Source: Streptomyces poonensis (GTDB lineage Bacteria; Actinomycetota; Actinomycetes; Streptomycetales; Streptomycetaceae). Taken from it: 64,000 bases of DNA. The stretch spans positions 124,001 through 188,000 of the forward strand of contig NZ_BMVW01000015.1 in the NCBI RefSeq assembly GCF_014650915.1, written 5' to 3'. The notes beneath the pieces were generated by a model. It saw only the letters and a list, made by a program, of their open reading frames with translations. It ran no database searches and was not told the DNA's origin. Below, one piece after another: positions 17,805 through 26,005 of this stretch (within the stretch, counting starts at the first letter, position 1; each line of letters opens with the position of its first letter). Made by a program: the position numbers and the translations under genes.

Positions 17805-18452
17805 TCAGGAGCCCGTCGGGTCCTCGCCGCGGTCGAGGGCCTTCCACAGGTCCTCGGGCCGGTCCGGGTCCATGGCCCTGGTCTCCTTGCGCGGGCGGGG
17901 CGTCCCGTCGCGCTCGTAGCGGCCGGACATCGCGGGCCAGAGCCTGCCGTACCGCAGCGCCAGCAGTCCGGCCAGCAGGAGCAGCACGCCGCCCGCGGCC
18001 GCCACGTACGGCCAGCCGGTGTGGCTGAGCGCCGCCACCGTGGCGGAGGTGTCGCCGGTCGCCTGTGCGGCCTTCTCGTCGAGCGCGGCCCGGTCGGAGA
18101 CACCGAGCAGCGCGGCGGCGACGGTGCCGGCGCCGGAGAGCGCGAGCAGCACGGCGACGAGGACGCGTCCGGCGCGGCGGACGGCGAACACGGCGACGAG
18201 CGCGGCCAGGCCCACGATCGCGAGGGACGCGGGCACGCCCGTGACGTCGCTGCCCTTGGCGGTCAGCGGGAAGTCGCCGCCCGCGACGGACGCGGTCGCC
18301 GCCGACCAGCGCTGCCGGGAGGAGAGCAGCGCCACGGCGGCGCCGAGCGCACCGCACAGCAGCGCCACGGCGAGGCTGCGCCGGCCGGAGCGGCCGGGCC
18401 GGGCGGGCCGGGGATACGCGGGGCTGGAGGAGGGGTGAGGTACTGCGGTCAC
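17805..18452 (-). CDS. Trp biosynthesis-associated membrane protein (TIGR02234 type)
   Basis: 215 aa with four predicted TM segments (about 25-45, 75-95, 98-118, 148-168) and a hydrophilic C-terminus containing DPDRPEDLWKALDRGEDPT. Matches the four-helix membrane family found next to trpE in actinobacteria; its role in tryptophan metabolism is only inferred from this linkage. The GTG at 18452 is preceded by GGAG at good spacing, so it is preferred to the GTG at 18461. Lies downstream of trpE, past a hairpin. Confidence 0.83.
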   Translation of the reverse strand: MTAVPHPSSSPAYPRPARPGRSGRRSLAVALLCGALGAAVALLSSRQRWSAATASVAGGDFPLTAKGSDVTGVPASLAIVGLAALVAVFAVRRAGRVLVAVLLALSGAGTVAAALLGVSDRAALDEKAAQATGDTSATVAALSHTGWPYVAAAGGVLLLLAGLLALRYGRLWPAMSGRYERDGTPRPRKETRAMDPDRPEDLWKALDRGEDPTGS

Positions 18453-18468
18453 GTACTCCACTATCGCC

Positions 18469-18500
18469 TGAACCCCGGGCGTTCCGTCACCCGGGGTTCA
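18469..18500 (-). terminator. Terminator downstream of trpE
   Basis: Perfect 11-bp stem TGAACCCCGGG (18469-18479) / CCCGGGGTTCA (18490-18500), 10-nt loop, between the trpE stop and the start of the next minus-strand gene. It may also shape the 5' leader of that gene, whose start is only 17 bp away. Confidence 0.7.
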
Positions 18501-18554
18501 CCGCCGCCTGGCCCGGGGGCGGCGCGGAGACCCGTTCCGCGCCCGCCACCAGGG

Positions 18555-20039
18555 CTAACGCCGCTGCCCGAGCCGGTTCGCCGTGTGCACCGCGCGGAGC
18601 ACGGCCGCCGCCTTGTTACGGCACTCGGCGTCCTCGGCGGCCGGGTCGGAGTCGGCGACGACGCCCGCGCCCGCCTGTACGTACGCCGTGCCGTCGCGCA
18701 GCAGGGCGGTGCGGATGGCGATGGCGGTGTCGGAGTCGCCCGCGAAGTCCAGATAGCCGACGCAGCCGCCGTACAGGCCGCGGCGGGACGGCTCCAGCTC
18801 GTCGATGATCTGCATCGCGCGGGGCTTCGGCGCGCCGGAGAGCGTGCCGGCGGGGAAGCAGGCGGTCAGCACGTCGAAGGCGGTGCGGCCCGCGGCGACC
18901 CGGCCGGTCACGGTGGACACGATGTGCATGACGTGCGAGTACCGCTCGATGGACATGAAGTCGACGACCTCGACGGAGCCGGGCTCGCAGACCCGTCCGA
19001 GGTCGTTGCGGCCCAGGTCGACGAGCATGAGGTGCTCGGCGCGCTCCTTGGGGTCGGCGAGCAGCTCCTCGGCGAGGGCCTGGTCCTCCTGCGGGGTGCC
19101 GCCGCGGGGCCGGGTGCCCGCGATGGGGTGCACCATGGCCTGCCCGTCCTCGACCTTGACGAGCGCCTCGGGGGACGAGCCGACGACGTCGAACCCGTCG
19201 AACCGGAACAGGTACATGTACGGCGAGGGGTTGGTGGCCCGCAGCACCCGGTACACGTCGAGGGCGCTCGCGGTGCACGGCGTCTCGAACCGCTGCGACG
19301 GTACGACCTGGAAGGCCTCGCCCGCGCGGATGCGCTCCTTGATGTCGTCCACGGCCCGCTGGTAGTCGGGGCCGCCCCACCGCGCGGTGTACTCGGGCAG
19401 TTCGGAGGGCGGCAGGGTGGCCGGGGGCTGGGCGACCGGGCGGGAGAGGTCCGCCTCCATGGTGTCGAGGCGGGCGACCGCGTCGGCGTAGGCCTCGTCG
19501 ACGCCGGTGTCGAGGTCGTTGTGGTTGATCGCGTTGGCGATCAGCAGGACCGAGCCCTCCCAGTGGTCCATGACCGCGAGGTCGCTGCTGAGGAGCATGG
19601 TCAGCTCGGGGAGCCGCAGGTCGTCGCGCTCTCCCGGGCCGATCTTCTCCAGGCGGCGCACGATGTCGTAGCCGAGGTAGCCGACCATGCCGCCGGTGAA
19701 GGGCGGCAGGCCGTCCTGGCGCGGGGTGTGCAGCGCCTCGACGGTGGCGCGCAGGGCGGCCAGCGGGTCGCCGCCGACGGGGACGCCGACCGGTGGGGTG
19801 CCGAGCCAGTGCGCCTGGCCGTCGCGCGCGGTCAGTGTCGCGGCGGAGCGCACGCCGATGAAGGAGTACCGCGACCAGGAGCGGCCGTTCTCCGCGGACT
19901 CCAGCAGGAAGGTGCCGGGGCGCTCGGCGGCGAGCTTGCGGTACAGCGCGACCGGGGTGTCGCCGTCGGCGAGGAGCTTGCGGGTGACGGGGATGACGCG
20001 GCGGTCGGTGGCCAGCTTGCGGAACGTCTCGAGGTCCAT
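18555..20039 (-). CDS. trpE: Anthranilate synthase component I
   Basis: TrpE makes anthranilate from chorismate using ammonia supplied by a TrpG glutaminase, which is not encoded in this window. 494 aa. The LLES tryptophan-feedback motif is at 45-48; catalytic-domain landmarks are TRPRGGTPQED, MLVDLGRNDLGRV, PAGTLSGAPKPRAM and VQAGAGVVADSDP. It is the stand-alone form, not a TrpE-G fusion. ATG at 20039, 11 bp after hisI, so the two are probably co-transcribed. No attenuator fits in this short gap. Confidence 0.97.
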   Translation of the reverse strand: MDLETFRKLATDRRVIPVTRKLLADGDTPVALYRKLAAERPGTFLLESAENGRSWSRYSFIGVRSAATLTARDGQAHWLGTPPVGVPVGGDPLAALRATVEALHTPRQDGLPPFTGGMVGYLGYDIVRRLEKIGPGERDDLRLPELTMLLSSDLAVMDHWEGSVLLIANAINHNDLDTGVDEAYADAVARLDTMEADLSRPVAQPPATLPPSELPEYTARWGGPDYQRAVDDIKERIRAGEAFQVVPSQRFETPCTASALDVYRVLRATNPSPYMYLFRFDGFDVVGSSPEALVKVEDGQAMVHPIAGTRPRGGTPQEDQALAEELLADPKERAEHLMLVDLGRNDLGRVCEPGSVEVVDFMSIERYSHVMHIVSTVTGRVAAGRTAFDVLTACFPAGTLSGAPKPRAMQIIDELEPSRRGLYGGCVGYLDFAGDSDTAIAIRTALLRDGTAYVQAGAGVVADSDPAAEDAECRNKAAAVLRAVHTANRLGQRR

Positions 20040-20050
20040 GGCGGCCGACC

Positions 20051-20452
20051 CTACTGATCCGGGCCGGACGCGGCGGAACCGGCGTCCTTCAGCAGCACGT
20101 CCTCGTCGAAGCAGGTGCGGGCACCGGTGTGGCAGGCGGCGCCCACCTGGTCGACCTTGACCAGCAGGGTGTCGGCGTCGCAGTCCAGGGCGACGGACCT
20201 CACCCACTGGAAGTGGCCGGAGGTGTCGCCCTTCACCCAGTACTCCCGGCGGCTGCGCGACCAGTACGTGCAGCGGCCGGTGGTGAGCGTGCGGTGCAGC
20301 GCCTCGTCGTCCATCCAGCCGAGCATGAGCACCTCACCGGTGTCGTACTGCTGGGCGATGGCCGGGAGGAGTCCGTCGGCGCTGCGCTTGAGGCGCGCGG
20401 CGATCGCGGGGTCCAGGCCGCTGGGGGTGCGGGGCGGGGGCGTACTGGTCAT
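20051..20452 (-). CDS. hisI: Phosphoribosyl-AMP cyclohydrolase
   Basis: Third step of histidine synthesis: opens the adenine ring of PR-AMP. 133 aa, the monofunctional form without a HisE domain. Metal/zinc residues are visible in LDCDADTLLVKVDQVG and ACHTGARTCF, and MLGWMDDEAL and YWSRSRREYWVKG are family signatures. Two ATGs (20461, 20452) lie in frame; 20452 is chosen. Located away from the main his operon and upstream of trpE on the same strand. Confidence 0.94.
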   Translation of the reverse strand: MTSTPPPRTPSGLDPAIAARLKRSADGLLPAIAQQYDTGEVLMLGWMDDEALHRTLTTGRCTYWSRSRREYWVKGDTSGHFQWVRSVALDCDADTLLVKVDQVGAACHTGARTCFDEDVLLKDAGSAASGPDQ

Positions 20453-20628
20453 GGGGGCCATTGTGCCGCGCCGCGCGGACCTCCCCGCGCGGCTGTCCAC
20501 GGGCCGGAACGCGCGGGGCGCGCGGCGGTGTGACCGGCGGGCGCCCGGCCTCCTCCGTAGTGGACACATTCGCGCCGTCGCACGGACTGCACTGGGCGCA
20601 CCCGCCACCCGGCCGTAGGCTGGCTGCC

Positions 20629-21264
20629 ATGTCGACCCATGCCAAGCGCGAACGACTTCTGCTCGCCGACCTGTTGGAGGCGGCGGGCCCCGACGCGCCG
20701 ACCCTGTGCGAGGGCTGGCGCACCCGTGACCTCGCCGCGCACGTGGTCATCCGCGAGCGTCGTCCGGACGCCGCCGGGGGCGCCTTCGTCAAGCCGCTCG
20801 CGTCGCGGCTGGAGAAGGTGATGGCGGAGTACGCCGGCAAACCGTACGAGGAACTGGTCCAGCTCGTCCGTACCGGGCCACCGCGCTTCTCGCCGTTCTC
20901 CCTGAAGCAGATCGACGAGGCCGCGAACATCGTCGAGTTCTACGTCCACGCCGAGGACGTGCGCCGTGCCCAGCCCGACTGGACGCGGCGCGAGCTGGAC
21001 CCGGTCTTCCAGAACGCGCTCTGGTCCCGTCTGGAGCGCATGGCCCGGCTGATGGGCCGCGGCGCCCCGACGGGCGTGGTGCTGCGCCGTCCGGACGGCC
21101 AGACGGCGGTCGCCCACAAGGGCACTCCGGTCGTCACCGTCACCGGGGAACCCTCGGAGCTGCTGCTGTTCCTGTACGGCCGGCAGCAGACGGCCGACGT
21201 GGAGCTGGACGGCGACAAGGAGGCGATCGCGCGGCTGCACGAGACGAAGCAGCTGGGTATCTGA
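20629..21264 (+). CDS. TIGR03085 family protein (mycothiol-dependent maleylpyruvate isomerase-like fold)
   Basis: 211 aa. The N-terminal region (RERLLLADLLEAAGPDAPTLCEGWRTRDLAAHVV) has the DinB/MDMPI-like four-helix bundle pattern, including the W-x-x-R-D-L-x-A-H metal-binding His typical of mycothiol-dependent enzymes. Matches an actinobacterial family of unknown function. A role as a mycothiol S-transferase or isomerase is inference. The ATG at 20629 has only a weak ribosome site. Divergent from hisI and convergent with the MFS gene. Confidence 0.8.
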   Translation: MSTHAKRERLLLADLLEAAGPDAPTLCEGWRTRDLAAHVVIRERRPDAAGGAFVKPLASRLEKVMAEYAGKPYEELVQLVRTGPPRFSPFSLKQIDEAANIVEFYVHAEDVRRAQPDWTRRELDPVFQNALWSRLERMARLMGRGAPTGVVLRRPDGQTAVAHKGTPVVTVTGEPSELLLFLYGRQQTADVELDGDKEAIARLHETKQLGI

Positions 21265-21289
21265 GCGGCGCGGTCCCGGCCCGCCGGGC

Positions 21290-22567
21290 TCAGCGTGGCA
21301 GCTGGGCCCGGCGCAGGTCGCGGACGCACAGCGGCAGTACCCCGCCGAGGCCGCAGACCGCGGCGCTGACGGCGAAGACCGGGCCCGTGCCCCAGACCCC
21401 GATCGCCGTAGCGGACAGCGGCATGCCGAGCGGGGCGATGCCGAGGCTGACGATGCCGGCGACGGAGCTGACGCGGCCCAGGTAGGCGGGGTCGGACTGG
21501 GTCTGCAGCAGCGCGCCGCACAGGGCGCCGCTGAGACCGGTGAGCAGGCCGACGAGCACGGCCACGCCCACGGCCGCCGCCACGCCCGACGCGTGCGGGA
21601 GCGCCCCGATCGCTACCGAACCCGCGAGGATGCTCACCGCCATGACATACCCGGCGTGCGGCAGGCGCCCGCGCACGGCCAGCAGCAGCGCCGCCGCCCC
21701 CGCGCCCGCGCCGAAGCCCGCGAGCACCCAGCCCGCGCCGGACGCGCCCCAGCCCCGTTCCTGGGCGAGCAGGGTCAGACCGACGTTCAGCGGGCCGACG
21801 AAGCCCAGGTCGCCGAGGGCGATGCCGATCACCAGCGGGCCGAGGACGCGGTGGTGGCGGATGTAGCGGAGCCCGTCCTTCAGGTCGCGCCACGGGGTGT
21901 GTCCCGCAACCTGGTCGTCGGCGGGCAGCTCGCCGATCCGTACGCCGACCAGCAGCGGCAACGACACCGCGATCAGCAGTCCGGCCAGCCCGAACGCGGC
22001 GGCGGGACCGCCCAGCGCCACGGCGAAGCCGCTCAGCGGCCCGCCCACCACGGCGGAGAAGCGGATGGCGAGGCCGCGCAGGCCCTGGACGCGGGTGAGC
22101 TGGTCAGAGGTGGTGATACGGGCCGGCAGGGCGCCCACGGCCGGCATGAACACGGCGTCGACGGTGCCGAAGACGAGGGACAGCACCACCAGCGGCCACA
22201 GCCCCGGGCTCGCCAGGAACAGCAGGGCGGCCACCACCAGCACGGTCACGCAGCGCACGGCGTCGCTGCCGATGACGACCCTCCGGGGCCCGAACCGGTC
22301 GGCGACGACGCCCCCGAACAGCATGAACAGGGCGCGCGGCAGGGCGCTCAGCGCCGTCACGATCCCGGCCTGCGCGGGCGTACCGGCCTGGACGGCGGCC
22401 CACGAGAGCGCCAGGTAGTAGACGTTGTCGCCGAGCATCGACGCGGTGTAGGCACCGAGCCAGCGCAGGACGTTGCGGTCGCGGTGGGCGGGCCCGTATG
22501 CGGGCTTCTCGAACGCAGCGGTTGCGCGTGTCTTCGGCGGGGCGGCTATCGCCATGTGATCGGTCAC
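21290..22567 (-). CDS. MFS transporter (MFS_3 / enterobactin-exporter-like)
   Basis: 425 aa with 12 predicted TM helices and the N-terminal pattern NVYYLALSWAAVQAGTPAQAGIV and FGGVVADRFGPRRVVIGSD (the A-motif between TM2 and TM3). Resembles the actinobacterial MFS_3 exporter group; substrate unknown. The GTG at 22567 (VTDHMAIAAPP) is used; the ATG four codons later (22555) is equally possible. Single gene, convergent with the TIGR03085 gene and separated from hisF by the his-operon terminator. Confidence 0.88.
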   Translation of the reverse strand: MTDHMAIAAPPKTRATAAFEKPAYGPAHRDRNVLRWLGAYTASMLGDNVYYLALSWAAVQAGTPAQAGIVTALSALPRALFMLFGGVVADRFGPRRVVIGSDAVRCVTVLVVAALLFLASPGLWPLVVLSLVFGTVDAVFMPAVGALPARITTSDQLTRVQGLRGLAIRFSAVVGGPLSGFAVALGGPAAAFGLAGLLIAVSLPLLVGVRIGELPADDQVAGHTPWRDLKDGLRYIRHHRVLGPLVIGIALGDLGFVGPLNVGLTLLAQERGWGASGAGWVLAGFGAGAGAAALLLAVRGRLPHAGYVMAVSILAGSVAIGALPHASGVAAAVGVAVLVGLLTGLSGALCGALLQTQSDPAYLGRVSSVAGIVSLGIAPLGMPLSATAIGVWGTGPVFAVSAAVCGLGGVLPLCVRDLRRAQLPR

Positions 22568-22600
22568 CGGGCAAGGCTACGAGGCCCTTGCCGGGCGCCG

Positions 22601-22632
22601 AAAAACCCCGGCCACCCGTGGGTTGGCCGGGG
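22601..22632 (-). terminator. Rho-independent terminator of the his operon
   Basis: Stem CCCCGGCCA / TGGCCGGGG (22606-22614 and 22624-22632) with a 9-nt loop. On the minus strand it is followed by five T (22605-22601), one of the few classical T-run terminators in the window. It lies 21 bp after the hisF stop. Confidence 0.9.
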
Positions 22633-22653
22633 CATATGCGGTGCGCACGATCA

Positions 22654-23409
22654 TCACCGCACGGGGTGGCCCGCCTGACGCAGCGTCTCCTTGACTTCGC
22701 CGATGCGAAGATCACCGAAGTGGAACACCGACGCGGCCAGCACGGCGTCCGCGCCCGCGGCGACGGCCGGCGGGAAGTCCGACAGCCTGCCCGCGCCGCC
22801 GGAGGCGATGACCGGGACGGTGACGTGCTTGCGGACGGCCTCGATCATCTCGATGTCGTAGCCGTCCTTGGTGCCGTCGGCGTCCATCGAGTTCAGCAGG
22901 ATCTCGCCCGCGCCCAGCTCGGCGGCCCGGTGCGCCCACTCGACCGCGTCGATGCCGGTGCCCTTGCGGCCGCCGTGGGTGGTGACCTCGAAGGAGCCGG
23001 TCTCCGTACGGCGGGCGTCCACCGAGAGCACCAGGACCTGTCGGCCGAAGCGCTCGGCGATCTCGCGGATGAGGTCGGGGCGGGCGATGGCGGCGGTGTT
23101 CACGCCGACCTTGTCCGCGCCCGCCCGCAGCAGTTTGTCCACGTCCTCGGCCGTGCGGACGCCGCCGCCGACCGTCAGCGGGATGAAGACCTGCTCGGCG
23201 GTGCGGCGCACCACGTCGTACGTGGTCTCGCGGTTGCCGGACGACGCGGTGATGTCCAGGAACGTCAGCTCGTCGGCACCCTCGGCGTCGTACACCTTGG
23301 CCATCTCGACGGGGTCGCCCGCGTCGCGCAGGTTCTGGAAGTTGACGCCCTTGACGACCCGGCCGTTGTCCACGTCCAGGCAGGGGATGACTCGGACCGC
23401 CAGGGTCAT
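22654..23409 (-). CDS. hisF: Imidazole glycerol phosphate synthase, cyclase subunit
   Basis: HisF joins PRFAR with ammonia from HisH to give IGP and AICAR. 251 aa beta/alpha barrel with catalytic Asp12 in PCLDVDNGRVVKG and the second Asp in VLSVDARR. The ATG at 23409 has GAGGAGCC nine bases upstream; the frame extends 6 codons further but without support. Last gene of the his operon; a T-run terminator follows. Confidence 0.97.
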   Translation of the reverse strand: MTLAVRVIPCLDVDNGRVVKGVNFQNLRDAGDPVEMAKVYDAEGADELTFLDITASSGNRETTYDVVRRTAEQVFIPLTVGGGVRTAEDVDKLLRAGADKVGVNTAAIARPDLIREIAERFGRQVLVLSVDARRTETGSFEVTTHGGRKGTGIDAVEWAHRAAELGAGEILLNSMDADGTKDGYDIEMIEAVRKHVTVPVIASGGAGRLSDFPPAVAAGADAVLAASVFHFGDLRIGEVKETLRQAGHPVR

Positions 23410-23440
23410 GAATCCACGGCTCCTCACAGTTACGGCATGA

Positions 23441-23851
23441 TTACTTTATGGCTTGATCCGGGCCCCGGAAGGCCTCCAGTTCCACTTCGACCAGGATGCG
23501 GGAGTCGATGAAGTTCTCCACGACCAGCAGCGTCGCCACCGGACGCACCGCGTCGAAGAGCTCTTTGTGGGCCCGCCCCACCTCGTCGACGTCCCGCTGG
23601 TGGGTCAGGTACATCCTCGTGCGGATCACCGACTCGACGCCGAGCCCGAACTCCGCGATCGCCTCGACCGCGTTGGTGAAGGCCACCTTCGCCTGCTCGT
23701 ACGGGTCGCCCTCCCCGTACAGCACATCGCCCTTGAAGGACGTCGTGCCGGCCACCAGCACGCGGTCGCCCGCCGCGACGGCGCGTGCGAAACCGAAGGA
23801 CTCTTCCCAGGGACTACCGCTCTGCACGCGCCGTACGGCTTCGGAGGTCAT
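23441..23851 (-). CDS. RidA/YjgF family protein (imine deaminase-like)
   Basis: 136 aa RidA-fold trimeric protein. The family hydrolyses reactive enamine/imine intermediates from PLP enzymes. The conserved Arg near the C-terminus (in DSRILVEVELEAF) is present, as is GDRVLVAGTTS. Located inside the his operon between priA and hisF with its own ribosome site (GAAGAGGGA), 32 bp from each neighbour. A protective function in histidine or tryptophan metabolism is inference. Confidence 0.88.
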   Translation of the reverse strand: MTSEAVRRVQSGSPWEESFGFARAVAAGDRVLVAGTTSFKGDVLYGEGDPYEQAKVAFTNAVEAIAEFGLGVESVIRTRMYLTHQRDVDEVGRAHKELFDAVRPVATLLVVENFIDSRILVEVELEAFRGPDQAIK

Positions 23852-23883
23852 GACACCGCATCCCTCTTCACAGTTTCACGAGT

Positions 23884-24606
23884 TCACGACGTGGCCTCGA
23901 GGGCCTCTTCCAGGGTGAACGCCTTGGCGTACAGGGCCTTCCCGACGATGGCGCCCTCGACACCGTGAGGCACCAGGGAGGCGATGGCCCGCAGGTCGTC
24001 CAGCGAGGACACGCCGCCGGACGCCACGACCGGGCGGTCCGTCGCCGCGCAGACGTTCTTGAGCAGCTCCAGATTGGGGCCCTGGAGCGTGCCGTCCTTG
24101 GCGATGTCGGTGACGACGTACCGGGCGCAGCCCTCCTTGTTGAGGCGCTCCAGCGTCTCGTAGAGGTCGCCGCCGTCGCGGGTCCAGCCGCGGCCGCGGA
24201 GCGTGGTGCCCCGTACGTCGAGACCGACCGCGATCTTGTCGCCGTGCTCGGCGATGACCTTGGCGACCCACTCGGGGGTCTCCAGGGCGGCCGTGCCCAG
24301 GTTGACGCGGGTGCAGCCGGTGGCGAGGGCGGCGGCGAGGGTGTCGTCGTCGCGGATGCCGCCGGACAGCTCCACCTTGATGTCCATGGCCTTCGCGACC
24401 TCGGCGATCAGTTCCCGGTTGTCACCGGTCCCGAACGCGGCGTCCAGGTCGACCAGGTGCAGCCACTCGGCGCCCGACCGCTGCCAGGCGAGGGCGGCCT
24501 CCAGCGGGGAGCCGTAGGAGGTCTCCGTGCCGGACTCGCCGTGCACGAGGCGGACGGCCTGGCCGTCACGGACGTCGACGGCGGGGAGGAGTTCGAGCTT
24601 GGCCAT
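23884..24606 (-). CDS. priA: Bifunctional HisA/TrpF isomerase PriA
   Basis: In Streptomyces and mycobacteria this barrel isomerises both ProFAR (histidine step) and phosphoribosylanthranilate (tryptophan step). 240 aa. The catalytic general base Asp11 (PAVDVRDG) and Asp171 (VTDIAKDG) are present, with Asp130 in VGLDVRG. No trpF is found in the window, which fits the dual role. ATG at 24606, three bases after the hisH stop. Confidence 0.95.
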   Translation of the reverse strand: MAKLELLPAVDVRDGQAVRLVHGESGTETSYGSPLEAALAWQRSGAEWLHLVDLDAAFGTGDNRELIAEVAKAMDIKVELSGGIRDDDTLAAALATGCTRVNLGTAALETPEWVAKVIAEHGDKIAVGLDVRGTTLRGRGWTRDGGDLYETLERLNKEGCARYVVTDIAKDGTLQGPNLELLKNVCAATDRPVVASGGVSSLDDLRAIASLVPHGVEGAIVGKALYAKAFTLEEALEATS

Positions 24607-24609
24607 GGT

Positions 24610-25260
24610 CTACAGGGTTCCGATCCAGTTGGTGAGCAGCTGCGCTCCGGCGTCGCCGGACTTCTCGGGGTGGAACTGGGTGGCCCACAGGGCGCCGTTC
24701 TCGACGGCCGCCACGAACGGCCTGCCGTGCGTCGACCAGGTCACCAGGGGGGCCTTCATGGTCGGGTTCGCGGTCTCCAGGGACCAGTCGTGGACGGCGT
24801 AGGAGTGCACGAAGTAGAAGCGTGCGTCGTCGTCCAGGCCAGCGAACAGCTCCGAACCGGCCGGGGCGTCCACCGTGTTCCAGCCCATGTGGGGCACGAT
24901 GTCGGCCTTCAGCGGCTCGACCGCGCCCGGCCACTCGTCGAGGCCCTCGGTCTCCTCGCCGTGCTCGATGCCGCGCGCGAACAGGATCTGCATGCCGACG
25001 CAGATGCCCATCACGGGGCGTCCGCCGGCCAGCCGCCGCCCGACGACCCAGTCGCCGCGCGCCTCCTTCAGACCGCGCATGCAGGCGGCGAAGGCGCCGA
25101 CACCGGGGACCAGCAGGCCGTCCGCGTTCATGGCCTTGTCGTAGTCACGGGTGATCTCGACGTCGGCGCCCGCGCGCGCGAGGGCACGCTCGGCCGACCG
25201 GACGTTGCCGAAGCCGTAGTCGAAGACCACGACCTTCTTGGAAGGGGCGCTCAATTCCAC
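24610..25260 (-). CDS. hisH: Imidazole glycerol phosphate synthase, glutaminase subunit
   Basis: Class I glutamine amidotransferase feeding ammonia to HisF. 216 aa. Nucleophile Cys in MGICVGMQIL; catalytic His and Glu in TQFHPEKS. The start is ambiguous: GGAGGT touches the GTG at 25260 but is ideally spaced (7 nt) from a TTG at 25254 (product SAPSKKVVVFDYG). The GTG is kept here. The start region overlaps the end of the 54-aa membrane gene. Confidence 0.95.
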   Translation of the reverse strand: MELSAPSKKVVVFDYGFGNVRSAERALARAGADVEITRDYDKAMNADGLLVPGVGAFAACMRGLKEARGDWVVGRRLAGGRPVMGICVGMQILFARGIEHGEETEGLDEWPGAVEPLKADIVPHMGWNTVDAPAGSELFAGLDDDARFYFVHSYAVHDWSLETANPTMKAPLVTWSTHGRPFVAAVENGALWATQFHPEKSGDAGAQLLTNWIGTL

Positions 25261-25415
25261 ACCTCCAGCCTCATGACACCCGCGACAAGACACATGGCCG
25301 CGCCGATCGAGAGCAGCACGATCAGGCTCGTGGGCATCTTCTGCTTGACGAACGAGATGATCCCGCCGACCAGGAAGAGTCCGACGACGATCAGGAGGGT
25401 CGACAGGCCGGTCAC
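25251..25415 (-). CDS. 54-aa single/double-pass membrane protein inside the his operon
   Basis: 54 aa: VTGLSTLLIVVGLFLVGG, then a short polar loop with KQK, then LIVLLSIGAAMCLVAGVMRLEVWN. Two hydrophobic segments (about 4-21 and 30-48). The GTG at 25415 overlaps the hisB stop by 4 nt, and the stop overlaps the hisH start region, so it is embedded in the his operon by tight coupling on both sides. No family recognised; this arrangement supports it being real. Confidence 0.78.
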   Translation of the reverse strand: MTGLSTLLIVVGLFLVGGIISFVKQKMPTSLIVLLSIGAAMCLVAGVMRLEVWN

Positions 25416-26005
25416 AGCGCACCCTTCGTGGAAGGCAGGATGCCGGCCGCGCGCGGGTCGCGCTCGCTGGCGTACCGCAGGGCCCGGGCCAGCGCCTTGA
25501 ACTGGCACTCCACGATGTGGTGGGCGTTGCGCCCGTACGGCACGTGGACGTGCAGCGCGATCTGGGCCTGGGCGACGAAGGACTCCAGGATGTGCCGGGT
25601 CATCGTCACGTCGTACTCGCCGATCATCGGCGCCATGTTCTCGGGCTCGGTGTGCACGAGGTACGGGCGGCCGGAGAGGTCGACGGTGACCTGGGCGAGG
25701 GACTCGTCCAGCGGGACCGTGCAGTTGCCGAAGCGGTAGATGCCCACCTTGTCGCCGAGGGCCTGCTTGAAGGCGGCGCCGAGGGCGAGCGCGGTGTCCT
25801 CGATGGTGTGGTGCGAGTCGATGTGCAGATCGCCCTCGGTCTTGACCGTGAGGTCGAAGAGGCCGTGGCGGCCGAGCTGGTCGAGCATGTGGTCGTAGAA
25901 GCCGACGCCGGTCTTGATGTCGGTCTTCCCGGTGCCGTCGAGGTCGATCTCGACGAGGACCGAGGTCTCCTTGGTGGTGCGCTCCACGCGTCCTACGCGG
26001 CTCAT
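25412..26005 (-). CDS. hisB: Imidazoleglycerol-phosphate dehydratase
   Basis: HisB dehydrates IGP to imidazole acetol phosphate. 197 aa, the monofunctional dehydratase (no N-terminal phosphatase domain). Metal-binding His motifs: FYDHMLDQLGRHG, DSHHTIEDTALALG, MTRHILESF and GRNAHHIVE. ATGA overlap with hisC and GTGA overlap with the 54-aa gene. Confidence 0.98.
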   Translation of the reverse strand: MSRVGRVERTTKETSVLVEIDLDGTGKTDIKTGVGFYDHMLDQLGRHGLFDLTVKTEGDLHIDSHHTIEDTALALGAAFKQALGDKVGIYRFGNCTVPLDESLAQVTVDLSGRPYLVHTEPENMAPMIGEYDVTMTRHILESFVAQAQIALHVHVPYGRNAHHIVECQFKALARALRYASERDPRAAGILPSTKGAL

